Part shown: piece after piece, positions 45,121 to 56,940 of the stretch
Layout: each line of letters starts with the position of its first letter
Position numbering within the stretch: position 1 is the stretch's first letter
From: Sweltsa coloradensis
Lineage: Eukaryota > Arthropoda > Insecta > Plecoptera > Chloroperlidae
Direction: 5' to 3'
Length of the DNA: 64,000 nucleotides
NCBI GenBank assembly: GCA_024449915.1
Contig: JAMZAV010000316.1
Span: 310,001-374,000 of the forward strand
Position numbers and translations under genes: made by a program
Notes under the pieces: model-generated
Databases searched by the model: none
What the model saw: only the letters and a program-made list of their open reading frames with translations
Told to the model about the DNA's origin: nothing

Positions 45121-45622
45121 TTTACGTCTTGATGTTACTTACTAGGTTTACCAACCTTTTTCACTAAAATACTCCACCTAAAAAGCCTTTAAACCCCCCC
45201 CCCCCCCCCCCCCCCCCAATTTTTTTTGTTGTTGTTCAAAACCATGCAAAATCTCTAGTAAATCAAAAATAAACACGCGGAAACCCACTTTTACCGACAA
45301 TTTAAAAAAAAAACATGACAATACGTAGGCCTAGCGAGGAGTGAGTGACGCGGCCTATAGGTCTAGGCCTACCTGCTGAGAATGTTGTGCTCACTGCAAA
45401 TAACCTTACAAGAACATAATAAAAAAATCCAAAATAGAATCATCACGTTTTTTTTGTTAGTAACAAAAAAAAACTTCAAAACCTTTAACGTCGCTATTTT
45501 AAACGAAAGTCCTTTTGTGGTGAAAGTCATTTATATTTAAAATAGCGACGTTAAAGGCTTTGTAGGTGGAGTATTTTAGTGAAAAAGGTTGGTAGGCCTA
45601 GTAAGTAAAATCAAGACGTAAA
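45121..45622. mobile_element. Foldback MITE nested in the right arm of the 2.8-kb element
   Basis: TTTACGTCTTGAT and ATCAAGACGTAAA ends, then CCAACCTTTTTCACTAAAAT mirrored by ATTTTAGTGAAAAAGGTTGG. A poly-C run (45187-45217) and extra sequence lie in the left half. The interrupted arm sequence resumes on both sides. Confidence 0.75.
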
Positions 45623-46002
45623 TACAAACATGGCGACCAAATGACAGTGACATGAGCGAGTGTTTGTGTTCAATCTGTGTTCATTATTCTATATAATTGG
45701 TATATTTTCAGAGTGATTAGTAAAAATAAATCGTTAATAATGAGTTCTTCATTTATTTCTCATTTGAAGTTGTTTTTTTATTGTTTTCTTTGGAAAAACA
45801 GTGTTGAAAAGTTAGACCACACCAACTGAACTAGTACCAAAACAACCGATTTAAGCAAACTAAAAGTGATTAAATAAGTCCAGAAACTACTTTCCGCGGC
45901 CAAAATCCAAGTAAATACATAATAATACTCAATTAGAAAAAAGAAAATCATAAATTTAATACAAAAATAACATTTCCGTCAAATTACCCTTATACCCTAC
46001 CC

Positions 46003-46209
46003 TGTTTTAGTCTTAAGAAATTAGTTATAACAAATAGGCTACAAAATTCTTACGACGGACCAATCAGACGTCAATAATTCTTACGACAACCATGTGAATG
46101 AAAAAGAGTCCGGTACCGGTAACTACATTATGACAGGCCACTGAAACATTACTAACCAATCAGGATATCGGATTTCTTATAACAATAACAATTTCTTAAG
46201 ACTAAAACA
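46003..46209. mobile_element. Small MITE with TGTTTTAGTCTTAAGAAAT ends
   Basis: TGTTTTAGTCTTAAGAAAT and ATTTCTTAAGACTAAAACA are perfect 19-bp inverted ends, 207 bp apart. It lies directly next to the 2.8-kb element. Confidence 0.75.
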
Positions 46210-47714
46210 AAGTTGTGTGAGTCACTGGATTACATGTATACCATACATATACATAGGCCTACATTTATGTAAACATGCATTATGTCCTCCCAATAGTAAT
46301 ATGGACGTCGGCCCAGTTCTCACTACCGGTAGGCCCTACTAATTGTTATTTTTATAAGGGGATAGGACTTGTGTTACATAGTTTTTGTTTCAGTCATAAG
46401 TAGGGCCTAGGCCTACTAGGTGACCATATTTCAAATTGGAAAATCCGGGATAAACTACTCAAAGGGAAAAGGGACTGAACAAACAAAACAATGGGGGTGT
46501 TGAGGGGGATGCCCCCCACCAACAGCGCCGCAGTTGATTTTTAAAAATATAGGCCTACATGTTTTTGATGTGGTTTTAAATGTTTTAGGCTAGAATATGT
46601 CACAGGAGTATTTCCTGACATCAATTCGAGAAATTAATTATTTTTTACGTGAACAATGATAAATGCAGAATTATTAGGCCTAGGCCTATAGGCCAAATTA
46701 AAACAGGGATTTGGTTTGGGGAGGGCCAAGCTTCGTTTCGTCATTTGGTCGCAATTGTTTAATGCGCGGAAGGTAATTTTCTTAGTCACTATTAGCCTAA
46801 ATTTGCCCTTTCGTTTTGTTGGTGCAAAGTGTTCTCCCCAGGCCCGGACCGCCGGAACTTCAAAGTTATGTTTTACCTAATAATATAAACTTTTTCCACC
46901 AGGTTGCTGTTGAAACCAACTTAGTTTAGTGATGTTTTTAGATGGCAGTGATATCTGCAACAATTTCCCTCCATTTGCAAGTTTTTGACATAGGGTAACA
47001 TAACCTATAAATCTAGTCCAGTGGCTATTTTTTCAGTGATTTTTAAAAGTTTTTAAAGTTAAATAAGTTTTTTATTTTATATTGAAATCATGAAAACCTT
47101 GTTGCAGTTTGTTCACACATTAAGTACCTATGTTTAGTAAAAACCAAGACAAAAATGTAAAAATAGTTATAGTCTGTTCTAATTTGCATATTTTGTTTAT
47201 CGTTGCATAGAATATAATTAATTATAACATTATTAAATATAACCATTAGTTTTTAACTTACAACAAAGTGTGAGGTATCAATCTCTTCAGTTTCACTTCC
47301 TCTATCACCACCCATTTACCCCCATTCTACAGCATGTGTATTATAGAAGATTTCAGGCCTCCACCCAATTGCCCCCATGGGGGTAATTGGGTGGTTTTGT
47401 AGTTGAAGCATAAAATTCCACTTTTTATATGATTAATGACTAATAACTGCTAAAATGCACATGTTTTATTAAACCTTAGCAAACAACATATCATTCAAGA
47501 GAGTATTTGTGCATAATTTATATAAAATATTTATAAAATTAATTTTTTTCTAAACATACCTCCCAATTCCCCCCGCTTACCCTACCCGCTTTTCATCATA
47601 CTCTCGGGTCATATTTTACTTTTTTGTAAGGTTCATTAGCTAGGCCTAGGCTTATCTCATCTTCGTTAATTGTGAGTGGCTTAGTAGGAGTAGGCCGTGA
47701 AGTTAAAGCTACTC
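46210..47714. other. AT-rich DNA, possible degraded hAT end
   Basis: AGGTGACCATATTTCAAATT at 46420 and the inverse-like GTACGGTCACCTT at 49296-49308 could be ends of a larger old hAT element. No other feature recognised. Confidence 0.4.
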
Positions 47715-47722
47715 CACTAGGC

Positions 47723-48724
47723 TAGGGTGACCAGACGTCGCGGAAATTCCAGGACAGTCCCGTTTTTTCGTAATGTGTCCCGGTGTCCCCAAAACGTTTT
47801 TGGGGACACTGTTTTAAATGCCTGTGTTTTAGCAATCTTACCAATACGCCTTGTGGAGTTTGTGTTGCTCAGGTTGGCCGTGCCTCATCTGTACGTCTAC
47901 TAGTAGAGTCGGACGCGTGTTGGGCCCTAGGGTTGGGCCTTGTCAGTCAGTGCCATGACCTTGAGTGGGGTGTGTTTCGTGTTACATCGTGCTCCTGTAT
48001 TTTAGTTGCGCGTGTCATAGTGCATTGCGTCGGAGAAGAACGTGTGGTTTTTGTTTCCGTCTCAATTGCAGGTGGTGTTATTGTGATGGGTAAACGAAAA
48101 TGTTTTTTAATGACGATTTGCGAAAAGAATACGCATTTCTAGCTCGCTGTGATGAAAGTAATAGCAAGGTTAACAGTTACTGTACTCTCTATCGCGCGGC
48201 CTTTCCAATCGAACACGGTGGGCGCACGGACATAAAAAAACATGTGCAATCAAAAAAACCTAAATCCTCAATCGACGGTAAAGCTGACGGTCATGTAATA
48301 ACAAGTTTCTTTTCATGTAAAACGTTTGATGAAACTGAAACAAAACTCGCAGTCAAAACGGACTTTCCAAAAGAGACTCTTCCAAAAGAGACTTTCAATC
48401 TCTGATTGTAGATAAAGTTGAATGCACAGTATCTCTCAAGGTGTTCGTTAAGGTGTTCGTTTCGTTCGGACTTTGTTGACCACTTGGAAAAGAAAAAAAC
48501 ACAAGAAAGCCTTGTCTGCTAAATGCACCAGTAAGAAAGCGCCGCACTCTCAAGGCATAAGTCATCCCCCAACCCAACCTGTCTCGGATCTCACTACAGG
48601 CTATCTTGAGGGAAAAATTGCCCCAAAAAATTTCTGCCCCCTGGTAGCCCACGCAAGTCCACACTAAACGAAAGTAGGCCTACATTGTGTCCCGGATTTT
48701 GCTTTTAGAATTATGGTCACCCTA
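47723..48724 (+). mobile_element. hAT element, 1,002 bp, with remnant transposase N-terminus
   Basis: Terminal TAGGGTGACCA on the left and TGGTCACCCTA on the right, flanked by identical 8-mers CACTAGGC (47715-47722 and 48725-48732). These are diagnostic hAT features. A frame at 48100-48405 encodes FNDDLRKEYAFLARCDESNS, then FPIEHGGRTDIKKHVQSKKP. This is like the N-terminal zinc-finger segment of hAT transposases, but with the Cys pair reduced to YCTLY. The catalytic part is deleted, so it cannot be autonomous. Confidence 0.85.
48100..48405 (+). pseudogene. Truncated hAT transposase, N-terminal finger only
   Basis: The frame begins near MFFNDDLRKEYAFL and ends at TGA 48403-48405, shortly after the finger. 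Known relatives have a Cys-x2-Cys before IAHGGR-DI-H; here the second Cys is Tyr, so zinc binding is doubtful. Past the stop, other frames (48480-48660) look transposase-like but are interrupted. Confidence 0.6.
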
Positions 48725-48771
48725 CACTAGGCCTACAGTTAAAATAGTTCCGTAGGTATATCCATTAAAGA

Positions 48772-48972
48772 ATGGTTCAAAATTATATTAGTTTGAAAGT
48801 GTCAAAAATGGTTGGAATTTCACGAAACGGAGAAGGTAAACAAGTCTCAGATCACCATTTTCTCGACAGCAGTGAATTATATTACACCGATCGAAATGCG
48901 ATTGTAGTGGTGCGTGGTGCAGCGTGTGGCAAGTGCTTGGAACTACGTCGAGAGTCTGTCGCCTGTCAATAA
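48772..48972 (+). pseudogene. Possible transposase fragment
   Basis: A 66-codon frame with SLKVSKMVGISRNGEGKQV and CGKCLELRRESVACQ at the end. The Cys-x2-Cys followed by LRR resembles a linker in THAP9/P-like or other transposases, but I am not sure. No splice sites support it as a host exon. Confidence 0.25.
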
Positions 48973-49019
48973 AGTAGGTTTCTACTTAGTGAAATCTTAC
49001 ACAATTTGAGTTTTTTACC

Positions 49020-49320
49020 GAATTTGTTGGTTACCCCTACGGGCAACTAACTATAAATTATGGTTGCCCGTGCCTGGAGTGTTAGTTGCCCTGGGCAACT
49101 CGGGTATAGGAATTTTCCAGCCCTGCCTACATTCTTGGTTATCTTGAGAAGCCTATTAGGCCTAATAATTATTGTGTAATAAAAGTAGGCCTAATCTCAA
49201 ATAAGCCAGTATTATCGGAATTGCGGGACATAGTGCTTAAATTCAAAAAGTCTTCGGGACAGAGGTAAAATTCGGGACTGTCCCGGCTAATCCGGGACGT
49301 ACGGTCACCTTGGTCATAAT
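49020..49320. repeat. Mixed hAT-like termini
   Basis: TTTTCCAGCCCTGCC at 49115-49130 resembles the right end of a CAGGGCTGGAAA-type hAT; GGGACGTACGGTCACCTT at 49292 resembles a second. Left partners are unclear. Confidence 0.35.
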
Positions 49321-49475
49321 AAGCCTAGAAGTAGAGTTACGTTACGTAACCCTTCTGTACTTTCGTTATCTCTTTGACCTAATTTTAACATATGACTATC
49401 CTTCAACACCGGTACTCGTAGATATAGATGGGCCTACTGTACATAATTATTATGTGTGATAGAAAGACCTATTAT

Positions 49476-50442
49476 TGGATGAGCGTAGCGAGCGAAGCTA
49501 AGATTCCATTTCCGGAATGTTTTTTTTTTCTTTCTTTTTTCTTTTTGTATTTTTGGCTGTTTGTTAACACGATTCCGGCTAAACCGATACTCCAATTGCG
49601 ATGAAATTTTGTGGAGACCTTCGAAATCTCTGAACTTAGAACTGCCACGGTTTTGAGCGCAATCGAAAAATTATTTCTCATGAAAATTGCAATTTTACGA
49701 TTTTTTTTTCGAATTTTAAAAAATTTCTTCGACTTGTAACACCTACATTCTTTATCCAATTGTAATTATTTTTTCACAGAACCTTAATTTTATGAATTAA
49801 TATAGTCGTGTGAAATTTGAGCGCAATCAAAAAATTATTTCTTATGAAAATCGCAATTTTATGATTTTTTAAATTTTTAAAACATTCTTCGACTTATAAC
49901 TAGTGATGACATCGAGTCCAATAAGTCCGAACCGGTGCTAAAAAAACAAACAAATTTTTTTTTTTTTTTAAAGTTACAATTACAATCAGCAGGTCAAAAG
50001 TAGGCCTACTGTTTAATAGCATTCTTCAAAGTTCAAACAATGCGCGCGTCCTTGAACACCCGTAGCCTATTGTGCGATCTGGAGTGGGATGGGCATAGCT
50101 GAATAACTTCATAATCTGTGAGAAAAGAAGGAGCTGTTACGTAGTTACGTACCAAAAAAAAATACAAATTTGAATTTAAATTATCAATTCTGAGGGCCTA
50201 TTTATTACAAATTTTTAACATCACTTTGTAAAAAAAAATAAAAATAAAAATGAACCGGTGTAAAAAGTTGGAACCGGTTTCTGGGTACCCTGATGTCATC
50301 ACTATTTATAACACCCACATGCTTTATCCAATAGTAATGATTTTTTCACAGAACCTTAATTTTATGAATTAATATATTCGTGTGAAATTTGAGCGCAATC
50401 AAAAACAATTATTTCTCTGAAAAATTGCAATTTTACAATTTT
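49476..50442 (+). mobile_element. HINE copy 6, 3'-truncated and carrying a hAT MITE
   Basis: Starts TGGATGAGCGTAGCGAGCGA. The internal units continue on both sides of the insert at 49901-50304. The 3' hairpin and CTAG end are missing. Confidence 0.75.
49901..50304. mobile_element. hAT MITE inside HINE copy 6
   Basis: TAGTGATGACATC and GATGTCATCACTA ends, flanked by CTTATAAC (49893-49900) and TTTATAAC (50305-50312), seven of eight matching. The interrupted HINE text, GACTTATAACACC, resumes across the site. 404 bp, no frame. Confidence 0.85.
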
Positions 50443-50559
50443 GCTAGGCTATGATGCTGCGATAATGCTAAGGCTTTTACAATTTTCATTTTTTTTTTTT
50501 TTAAGTGAAAGGTGTTTTTGATTAAAAAACAATAGGCCTACATCTAACTAAACATTTAC

Positions 50560-50945
50560 CCGTACCAGATCTTCTTCTTCTCCACTTATGCCCACATTGA
50601 CATATCTATGTCATCATGTGTCTTGACAACCAGTAAAGATAGGACTCCTGTTCCCTCCTGTCCATACCCCCTGGCATTTCCCCATAGTGTCCTTTCAATG
50701 TAGCGCATCTAAATAGATGTTGTCTGTCCTGTGTTCCATCACCACAGAGTTTACACATGCTGCTCTAAATCACACCTATTCTATGTAAGTGCTTTGCTAG
50801 CAAGTCATGGCCGGTATCTAGTCTAAACTGTGCTGTTGTAGTTCTTCTCCTATAATGGTTTGTCCTATCATTTCTTCCTTTCCTTGTGTTAACTAGCTCA
50901 CTCCACATTTTATTCTTGCCTTTCTCCTTCCACGCACCAGATGGA
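50560..50945 (-). mobile_element. LINE 3' end encoding a C-terminal Cys motif, minus strand
   Basis: On the minus strand the frame reads TAQFRLDTGHDLLAKHLHRI, an in-frame stop, then MCKLCGDGTQDRQHLFRCAT. R-x-GH-x-L-x-x-HLHRIG followed by Cys-x2-Cys-His-Cys is typical of the tail of LINE polyproteins after the reverse transcriptase or RNase H. A GAAGAAGAAGA tail lies at the 3' end (50570). It has stop codons and is a fossil. Confidence 0.75.
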
Positions 50946-51363
50946 TTTTATAATTTTTGTTTTGTTTGATAAATATGATTTTTTTCCTTTGCATTGTTGG
51001 GAAATATATGTTTTTTGTAACAAATCTATATTTCCCATATTTTAATTAAAAAACTATAAATCTCATCAAAAAAGTGCCTGGTAAACTTGTCGGAATAATA
51101 GCCTACTTGTGAGCATATTAAAAAAGAAATTATCCTTTTATCTTAAAAACTGTAGAAGAAGTAGGAAAAAATGTTAGCAAATGTGCTAGAATATAAGTTT
51201 TAAAATAATAGCATTTAAAGTTTATTTATATTGTTATTTGGTAAATTTGAGTGTAACATAGCCTAAAGGTTCAGTTTAGGCCTACGTATTTATTTTACAT
51301 GAATTCACTGAGCCTTTTTAACCTGTTAATCTAGACTTCTTTAAAATTAACTAAAATTGTTAT
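50946..51363. other. AT-rich spacer, no feature recognised
   Basis: Nothing coding or clearly repetitive. Confidence 0.5.
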
Positions 51364-51956
51364 TGGATGAGCGTAGCGAGCGAAGCGAAGATTCCATTTC
51401 ACTACACTGGAGAAAAAAATCCGGAATGTTTTTTTTTTTTTTTTTTTTTCTGTTTGTATTATTGTGTGTTTGTTAACACGATTCCGGCTAAACCGATACT
51501 CCAATTGTGATGAAATTTTATGGAGGCCTTCGAAATCTCTGAACTTAGAACTGCCACGTTTTTGAGCGCAATCGAAAAAAAATTTCTCATGAAAATCGCA
51601 ATTTTACAGTTTTTTTCTTTTTTAAAACAATTCATTGACTTATAACACCTACATGATTTATCCTATTGTGATGATTTTTTCACAGAACCTTAATTTTATG
51701 AATTAATATATTCGTGTAAAATTTGAGCGCAATCGAATAATTATTTCTTATGAAAATCGCAATTTTACGATTTTTTTCTTTTTTAAAAATTACGATTAAT
51801 AAAAAAATAAAGTAAATTTTTAATTTAATTTAAAAAAAATCTTCGACTTAGTAATAATTTTTTCACAGAACAACAGAAAATCCGCATAACACATGGCAGC
51901 TCAATGCACCAATTACGCTCATCCAACAACGCGGCGGGACTTAAGCGTTTTCCTAG
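51364..51956 (+). mobile_element. HINE copy 7, short form
   Basis: Complete ends (TGGATGAGCG and AAGCGTTTTCCTAG) with T on each side. At 593 bp it is about one internal 180-bp unit shorter than copies 2-5. Confidence 0.85.
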
Positions 51957-52217
51957 TAAATAACACTATACAGCCCTAGATTAGGCATAATATCAGTAGG
52001 TACCGGTAGCCCTAAGCCATTTTCCCATGCAAAATAGCATGCAGCGCTCAAGAAAAAAATTTGTTTAATGCTTTTAGCATTATATCACTCATAAAATAAA
52101 TTTATTTAGTCAATAAATAAAAAAGTAGGCCTAAACTTAAAAAAACAATTGGAACAATAATAATGCAAAATTGCTGGGTTTTCATACATTTTCAGTGAAA
52201 CAAGTAACAACCCTTTA

Positions 52218-52272
52218 AACAATTACGCTCATCCAACAACGCGCCTGATAAAGCGTTTGCGAAGCTTCCTAG
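52218..52272 (+). mobile_element. Solo HINE 3' end
   Basis: AATTACGCTCATCCAACAAC followed by GCGCCTGATAAAGCGTTTGC and CTTCCTAG. Related to copy 8 in its variant hairpin. No 5' part is present. Confidence 0.65.
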
Positions 52273-54349
52273 TTTAATAAGAATGAACTGCAAATAAATT
52301 GAATTGAAAAAATATTAAAATAGACCTAGGTACTGACAGTAGGTAGGCATTTACAGGTAATATGAAATGCTTATTTTTATAATAGCCTATGTTAAACTTG
52401 AAGAAAGTTGTTAACATGCCTATTTTAGACATAGATCCTAAAGGGTCTATTTAGGCTAGGTAGGTACCAATAGAAACAATTGGAGAAGTCTGGAACATCT
52501 GGGCTCTTATTATAACCCTTCTACTTGCTAGACCCTAAGGTTCACCTCAGGCCTATTTTTGATTTTACACTAGATACCTGGGTCTAGTAGCCAAGTCTGG
52601 TTCTTTGGTCTTGTGGTTGGAGTTGCGTCCAATGCAGAAGGTCCAGGGTTTGAATCCTGCTATGGGTAGATAGATCTAGTCTTTATTTTCATTATAGGCC
52701 CTACTGTGGGTTACAGATTACAGAAACACAATGACAAAAAAACAACAAATGGCAAGGTTCGACTACAAATCGTTCTTTCACCTAACCAGTGACTAACTTA
52801 AAAATAACTTTAAAAATATCTTAAAAACTAACAGTACACAGATTTCAGGGTTACTAACATTTCAAATTTCAGGTTGATTTAAATTTCAAATACAAATAAT
52901 TAGTTACGGTAATCCATTATCAATCGTCATACTCAAGGCATACCGGTACCCAAAGTTTGACTTGTACCAGGCCTACATTTATCTCAGAGAAGGTTAGGAC
53001 TGGGCCTACCATTAAAGATTTAAATCTACTTTTTACCCTATCAAGGTAGGAGTAGGACTTTTTTATTCAAGTCCATTCATATCTTGGCGTAGGACTATGT
53101 TAACGGCAACTTTGTAGCCATCCTAGAAACGAGTTTCATAATAAATTCTATTGTTATTCAAAATTAGCGCTGCTGATTCTGGCGCCGTCTCGGGAGCAAT
53201 CGTGTCCAGCTTGATTGATCGGTGTTTCTTCTTCCTGTTTCTAGTTGGTCATTGTTTGCTCGTTGATGGGGTTGGCACCAAAAGGGTTCGCTTGGTCTGC
53301 TTTAAATAAAGGCCTAGGTACCGCCTAATGTTCCCCACTGAGATAATCAGTTGTGTGACTGACTTAATATGATTTTGTTTAAAAATGTGTTTTATTCCTT
53401 GGTGTAGACTCTAGCCTATATTATAAAATAGCTGAGGCCTGGCTATTGTTCCATATAATACATACTTTGAGCAGATGTGAAATTTGATAAACTGCAAGTA
53501 TCTACCCCGATGTGCTTCTGAGATACCTACTGTTTTTAAGTGGACTGTAGGGCGTGTCGTTATCAGTTGATTAAGTTTCTGTCGTATTGGTTTCTGTTCA
53601 AGGTGCTGGAATACAAGGACACAGTGAAAACCAAGGTGGGGGCGAAACCGATACACGTGTCGTGTTGGTAACTCTACGACTTCCATTTCGACCGGGAGAC
53701 TTCGTGTTGTAGAATCCTGAAAAGATTGACCCTAGAATAGCCCTATTTTTATTTTATTTGTTATATTAAAATAGGCCTATTGAATATTGAGTGTTTGAAA
53801 CTTCCTAGAGATGTTTTCTAAATAACCCACTTAGTAGCCACAACTGGTCATTTTGACCACTAGCATCTTTACAGAACGCATGCGCAAGTATTTTGACAAA
53901 AACTTAATCAACCTTTAAAAAAAATCAAATAATCAAAATCAGTCAGTGCAGGGCTAAAAAAATACCATGGCCGAAATACTTGGGAGGTTCAAAATGCAAT
54001 ACCTATGGATGGTTTTGTAGTGGTAAACATGTTGCCATGTCCAGCTCAATCCATCTTCTCAATCTTCTTCTCTCTTCCCCTTCCACCACATTCCACTTTC
54101 CTTATTGCTATTCACTCTGAGCATAAGCCGTGTCCTATTCCAAGGCTATCTTCTGTTTTGCAAGCATTTGTTTTGTGTGTGGCTGCCGAGATGCCCGGGG
54201 CATGTCAAATTATTGTACAGAAAGGTTAAACATTCAGCCAATTTCTATTGTTATGAGTTTTCTTGCAAGATGTATTTTGCTGCCCAGCTAATTGTTTGCC
54301 AGGACCCCGATTCTATAACTCCGACCGAGTAGGATCCGTACGTTTTCAA
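52273..54349. repeat. Intergenic DNA with a tRNA-like SINE head and a retroposon tail
   Basis: At 52600-52670 GGTCTTGTGGTTGGAGTTGC then GGTCCAGGGTTTGAATCCTG has A/B-box layout and matches the inverse copy at 2338-2420. At 53160-53360 a family H-like retroposon end is present (CCCCACTGAGATAATCAGTT). A 91-codon minus-strand frame at 53411-53686 is unrecognised and has no firm splice support. Confidence 0.5.
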
Positions 54350-54793
54350 CGGTAATCGTTCTGGTTGTTGTTGGTTGAGGTCGAAAGGATTGATACTTTT
54401 CGTTTAAATTTAAATTTATTATTTTAATATTATTATTTAATTATTTAAATTTGTTTAGGGCCTATGTTTGATTAGTAAAAATGGTGGATGATAAGCCTTG
54501 GCCTGCACGTAAACACAACCAGATTATTAACTTTCTCAAACGAATAACAATAGTATGCTCAAAGAAAACCTACCTTTAATAAGGGCCTACCCCTAAAAGT
54601 TCTGCATGTTCCCTTTTTTCATGAAATTATACCATTTAAAACCAATTTACTCCCCGATTGGAAATAATACACACATCTATGTCATTTCGGAGATTTGACA
54701 ACTGACTGCGAATCATTTGTTCACATTTGGCCGGCCACTGCCATGAAAATCATACCTTTCGACCTCGACAAACAACAACCGGATCGATTACCG
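54350..54793. mobile_element. Inverted-repeat element with CGGTAATCG ends
   Basis: CGGTAATCGTTCTGGTTGTT on the left and AACAACCGGATCGATTACCG on the right, with GAGGTCGAAAGG and CCTTTCGACCTC mirrored further in. 444 bp, no frame. Further CGATTAC-GTTGCT words lie just outside its right end. Confidence 0.7.
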
Positions 54794-55084
54794 TTTCTCC
54801 GGAACGATTACTGTTGCTCCCGAGTCTATTACCGTTGCTGAGCAGAGTTGAACCCGTAAAGTTACTGAATAGAGGCCCAGTTGCCAGTTCTGCTAGTCAA
54901 ATATAATACAATATTTTACAGCGTAGGCCTAGGCTACCCCAAATACTAAATTATTTGTGTCATTGTGTCGGTTTTTTGTCTGGGCATATTAAATGATGTC
55001 TTACATGCCCGGGGCATGTGCGGGATATGCCATAAAACTAAATTTGATCCTTGCTTTTAGTCTTGGTAGTACTGGTCAGCCTCC
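54794..55084. other. Spacer, no feature recognised
   Basis: Extra copies of the GATTACTGTTGCTCC word, otherwise nothing. Confidence 0.5.
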
Positions 55085-55250
55085 ACGTGGGCCCACTATC
55101 ACCGGCATGTAGTAGCCTTCCGGACTGAGGCTACGGGTGCAGTTATTGACCATACGGGGCAGTCTGGGTTAGTGGAGGAATCTATATGACTCAAGAATTT
55201 CGCTACCTCCTTTCGGATGGGAAATAAAGCTGATTGTCCCCTCGGTACTT
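55085..55250 (+). mobile_element. Retroposon fragment (family E), copy 2
   Basis: GTCTGGGTTAGTGGAGGAAT and CCTCCTTTCGGATGGGA match the minus-strand copy at 31-250. Confidence 0.5.
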
Positions 55251-55611
55251 TTCGACAGCAGTAGGCTACATGCTGGTACTGGGCTTCCCCTCCTCCCTTC
55301 TCCATTAAATTTGTACCAGTGGATTGCATTATCTGTTTAAAATAGAGACTTAATACTAGTTAATAATAACAATAATAACGGTCATAACTCAGTTCCAACT
55401 ATGTCGGGTTGAGTGGTGGTTTTCCACCATTATCTAGGGCATGAAACTGTAGATACTAAGCCTGCCAGACTTGGTGCTTCTTCCTCATCATCTAACTCCT
55501 TCCTCTCCACCAATTTACTCCACTCTCTTTTGTGACCTGTCCTCCCACAGCTTTACTCTTGCCACATGCTCCCACACTTCATCTCGTAATAATAATAATC
55601 ATCATCATAAT
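55251..55611. other. Spacer with pyrimidine-rich and AAT/CAT runs
   Basis: TCATCATCTAACTCCTTCCT region and an AATAATAATAATCATCATCA run at 55588-55609. No exon supported. Confidence 0.5.
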
Positions 55612-56068
55612 TGGATGAGCGAAGCAAAGACTTCAATTTCACTTACCCTGAGAAAAATAGCTCAAGTGCTTTTGTTTGTGTTCTCTCTCTACTGGGCAAA
55701 CAGCACAATGCAATCTTGATGAAATTTTCAGGACCTTTGAAATCTCTGAACTTAGATCTGCCAAGTTTTTGGGTACAATCGTAGAAATATTTCTGATGAA
55801 TATTGTACTTTTACGATTTCCCCACTGATTTTTAATGCAATATTTTTGTGATATTTGGCCCGCGACTGGCAAACGGCTACTCCGATCTTGATGAAACCTT
55901 ATGGGAATGTTCGAAATCATAGAACTTAGGCTAGATATGTTATGATTTTGGGGACAATCGAGGAAATATTTCTCATAAAAATCATACTTTTAGGGCATGA
56001 ATAAAAATAATCAACCATAAATGCTTATCCATCAACGCGACTCAAAAAGTGTTTGCAAAGCGGCCCAG
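55612..56068 (+). mobile_element. HINE copy 8, old divergent member
   Basis: Starts TGGATGAGCGAAGC, contains AAATCTCTGAACTTAGATCT and ends GCTTATCCATCAACGCGACT with a GTGTTTGCAAAGCGGCCCAG finish in place of CCTAG. Closest to copy 1 in its interior (TTCAATTTCACT). Confidence 0.6.
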
Positions 56069-56561
56069 TAATCTGACAACATTCCTTCCCTATGTCATCT
56101 CCGGATCTCAATGCCCCAAGTAGGCCTAGGCCACTATCAGATTCTCGTAGTCCGTTATCACAAACTTAATAAAATAAGTTACATCATATAAAAGTCAAAA
56201 GTAGTTTAGCGAATGGAAGTTTATGCGGTTAGACAGACAAACTACGCTAGGGTAGTACTCTCGGGTAAAACCATGCGTTATTGTTCCTCTATTAATAAGT
56301 GATAAGTTGATAACGCATCTCAACGGTTTACCCCACTCTTGGAATTGACTGCATTACTCTCCTTGCTAATTCAAGTTAATTACCTAAACGTCATGCATGT
56401 AGAATTACTTCCTAAGTACTAATATGACTCGCTGCTTGTTCAGACCTAGAACATGTTAAGATCGGTGCACACAACTTCCGAGGTTTATGGTTTAACGAAG
56501 TTGAAACAAGCACATAGCGTTTTGTCGTTCACATGATTTCCTAAGGTTTGTGGTCTTAAGG

Positions 56562-56940
56562 CAGGGGTGGACAATTGCCGGTTGCCCGCTCGTCCGAGAG
56601 AGTAAAAATTTCATGCTTGCCCCTAGATTATCAAGAAGTCAAAAATCTTTTTTTTTCTTAAAACAAGCACTTTGCAGCAGATATTGGTGAGTGTTTTCCA
56701 TTTATCAATGCAACATTAACTAGCTACTTCCACAAGTTATTACTTATTAGTTATTATTGATACAAATTCGCTTCAAATTGCGTTTTAGGCAATCAAACAT
56801 TATGCAATACTACTAAAAAAAAATCGCCTTTGGCAAATTTGCCTCTGCTGGCTGGAGTTTTGCCCCAGACCACGGCTATACCGCTGGCCCCTACTTATTT
56901 TGCCTCGCCCCTAACGTTTTAGTGGATTTGTCCACCCCTG
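56562..56940. mobile_element. hAT-like MITE with CAGGGGTGGACAA ends
   Basis: CAGGGGTGGACAATTGCC and TTTGTCCACCCCTG ends, 379 bp. The flanks TCTTAAGG and CTCTAAGG agree at five of eight positions, a decayed target duplication. It lies upstream of the first visible PSME3 exon, probably in an intron. Confidence 0.6.

Larger units (their letters stand above)
43186..45996. mobile_element. 2.8-kb transposon with about 400-bp inverted ends
   Basis: GGTATAAGGGTAATTTGACG begins the left arm (43186-43586) and CGTCAAATTACCCTTATACC ends the right arm (45097-45996). The arms match for about 400 bp; the right one is expanded by a nested foldback. The interior (43587-45096) has no transposase but a striking set of TCACTTTTGTTACC / GGTAACANNGGTGA words. 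I cannot assign a superfamily. Confidence 0.75.

Noticed and set aside
53411..53686. Minus-strand 91-codon frame starting MEVVELPTRHVYRF
   Set aside because: Composition is plausible, but I see no homology, no clear donor and no partner exon. It is also not the missing PSME3 first exon, which should be on the plus strand.
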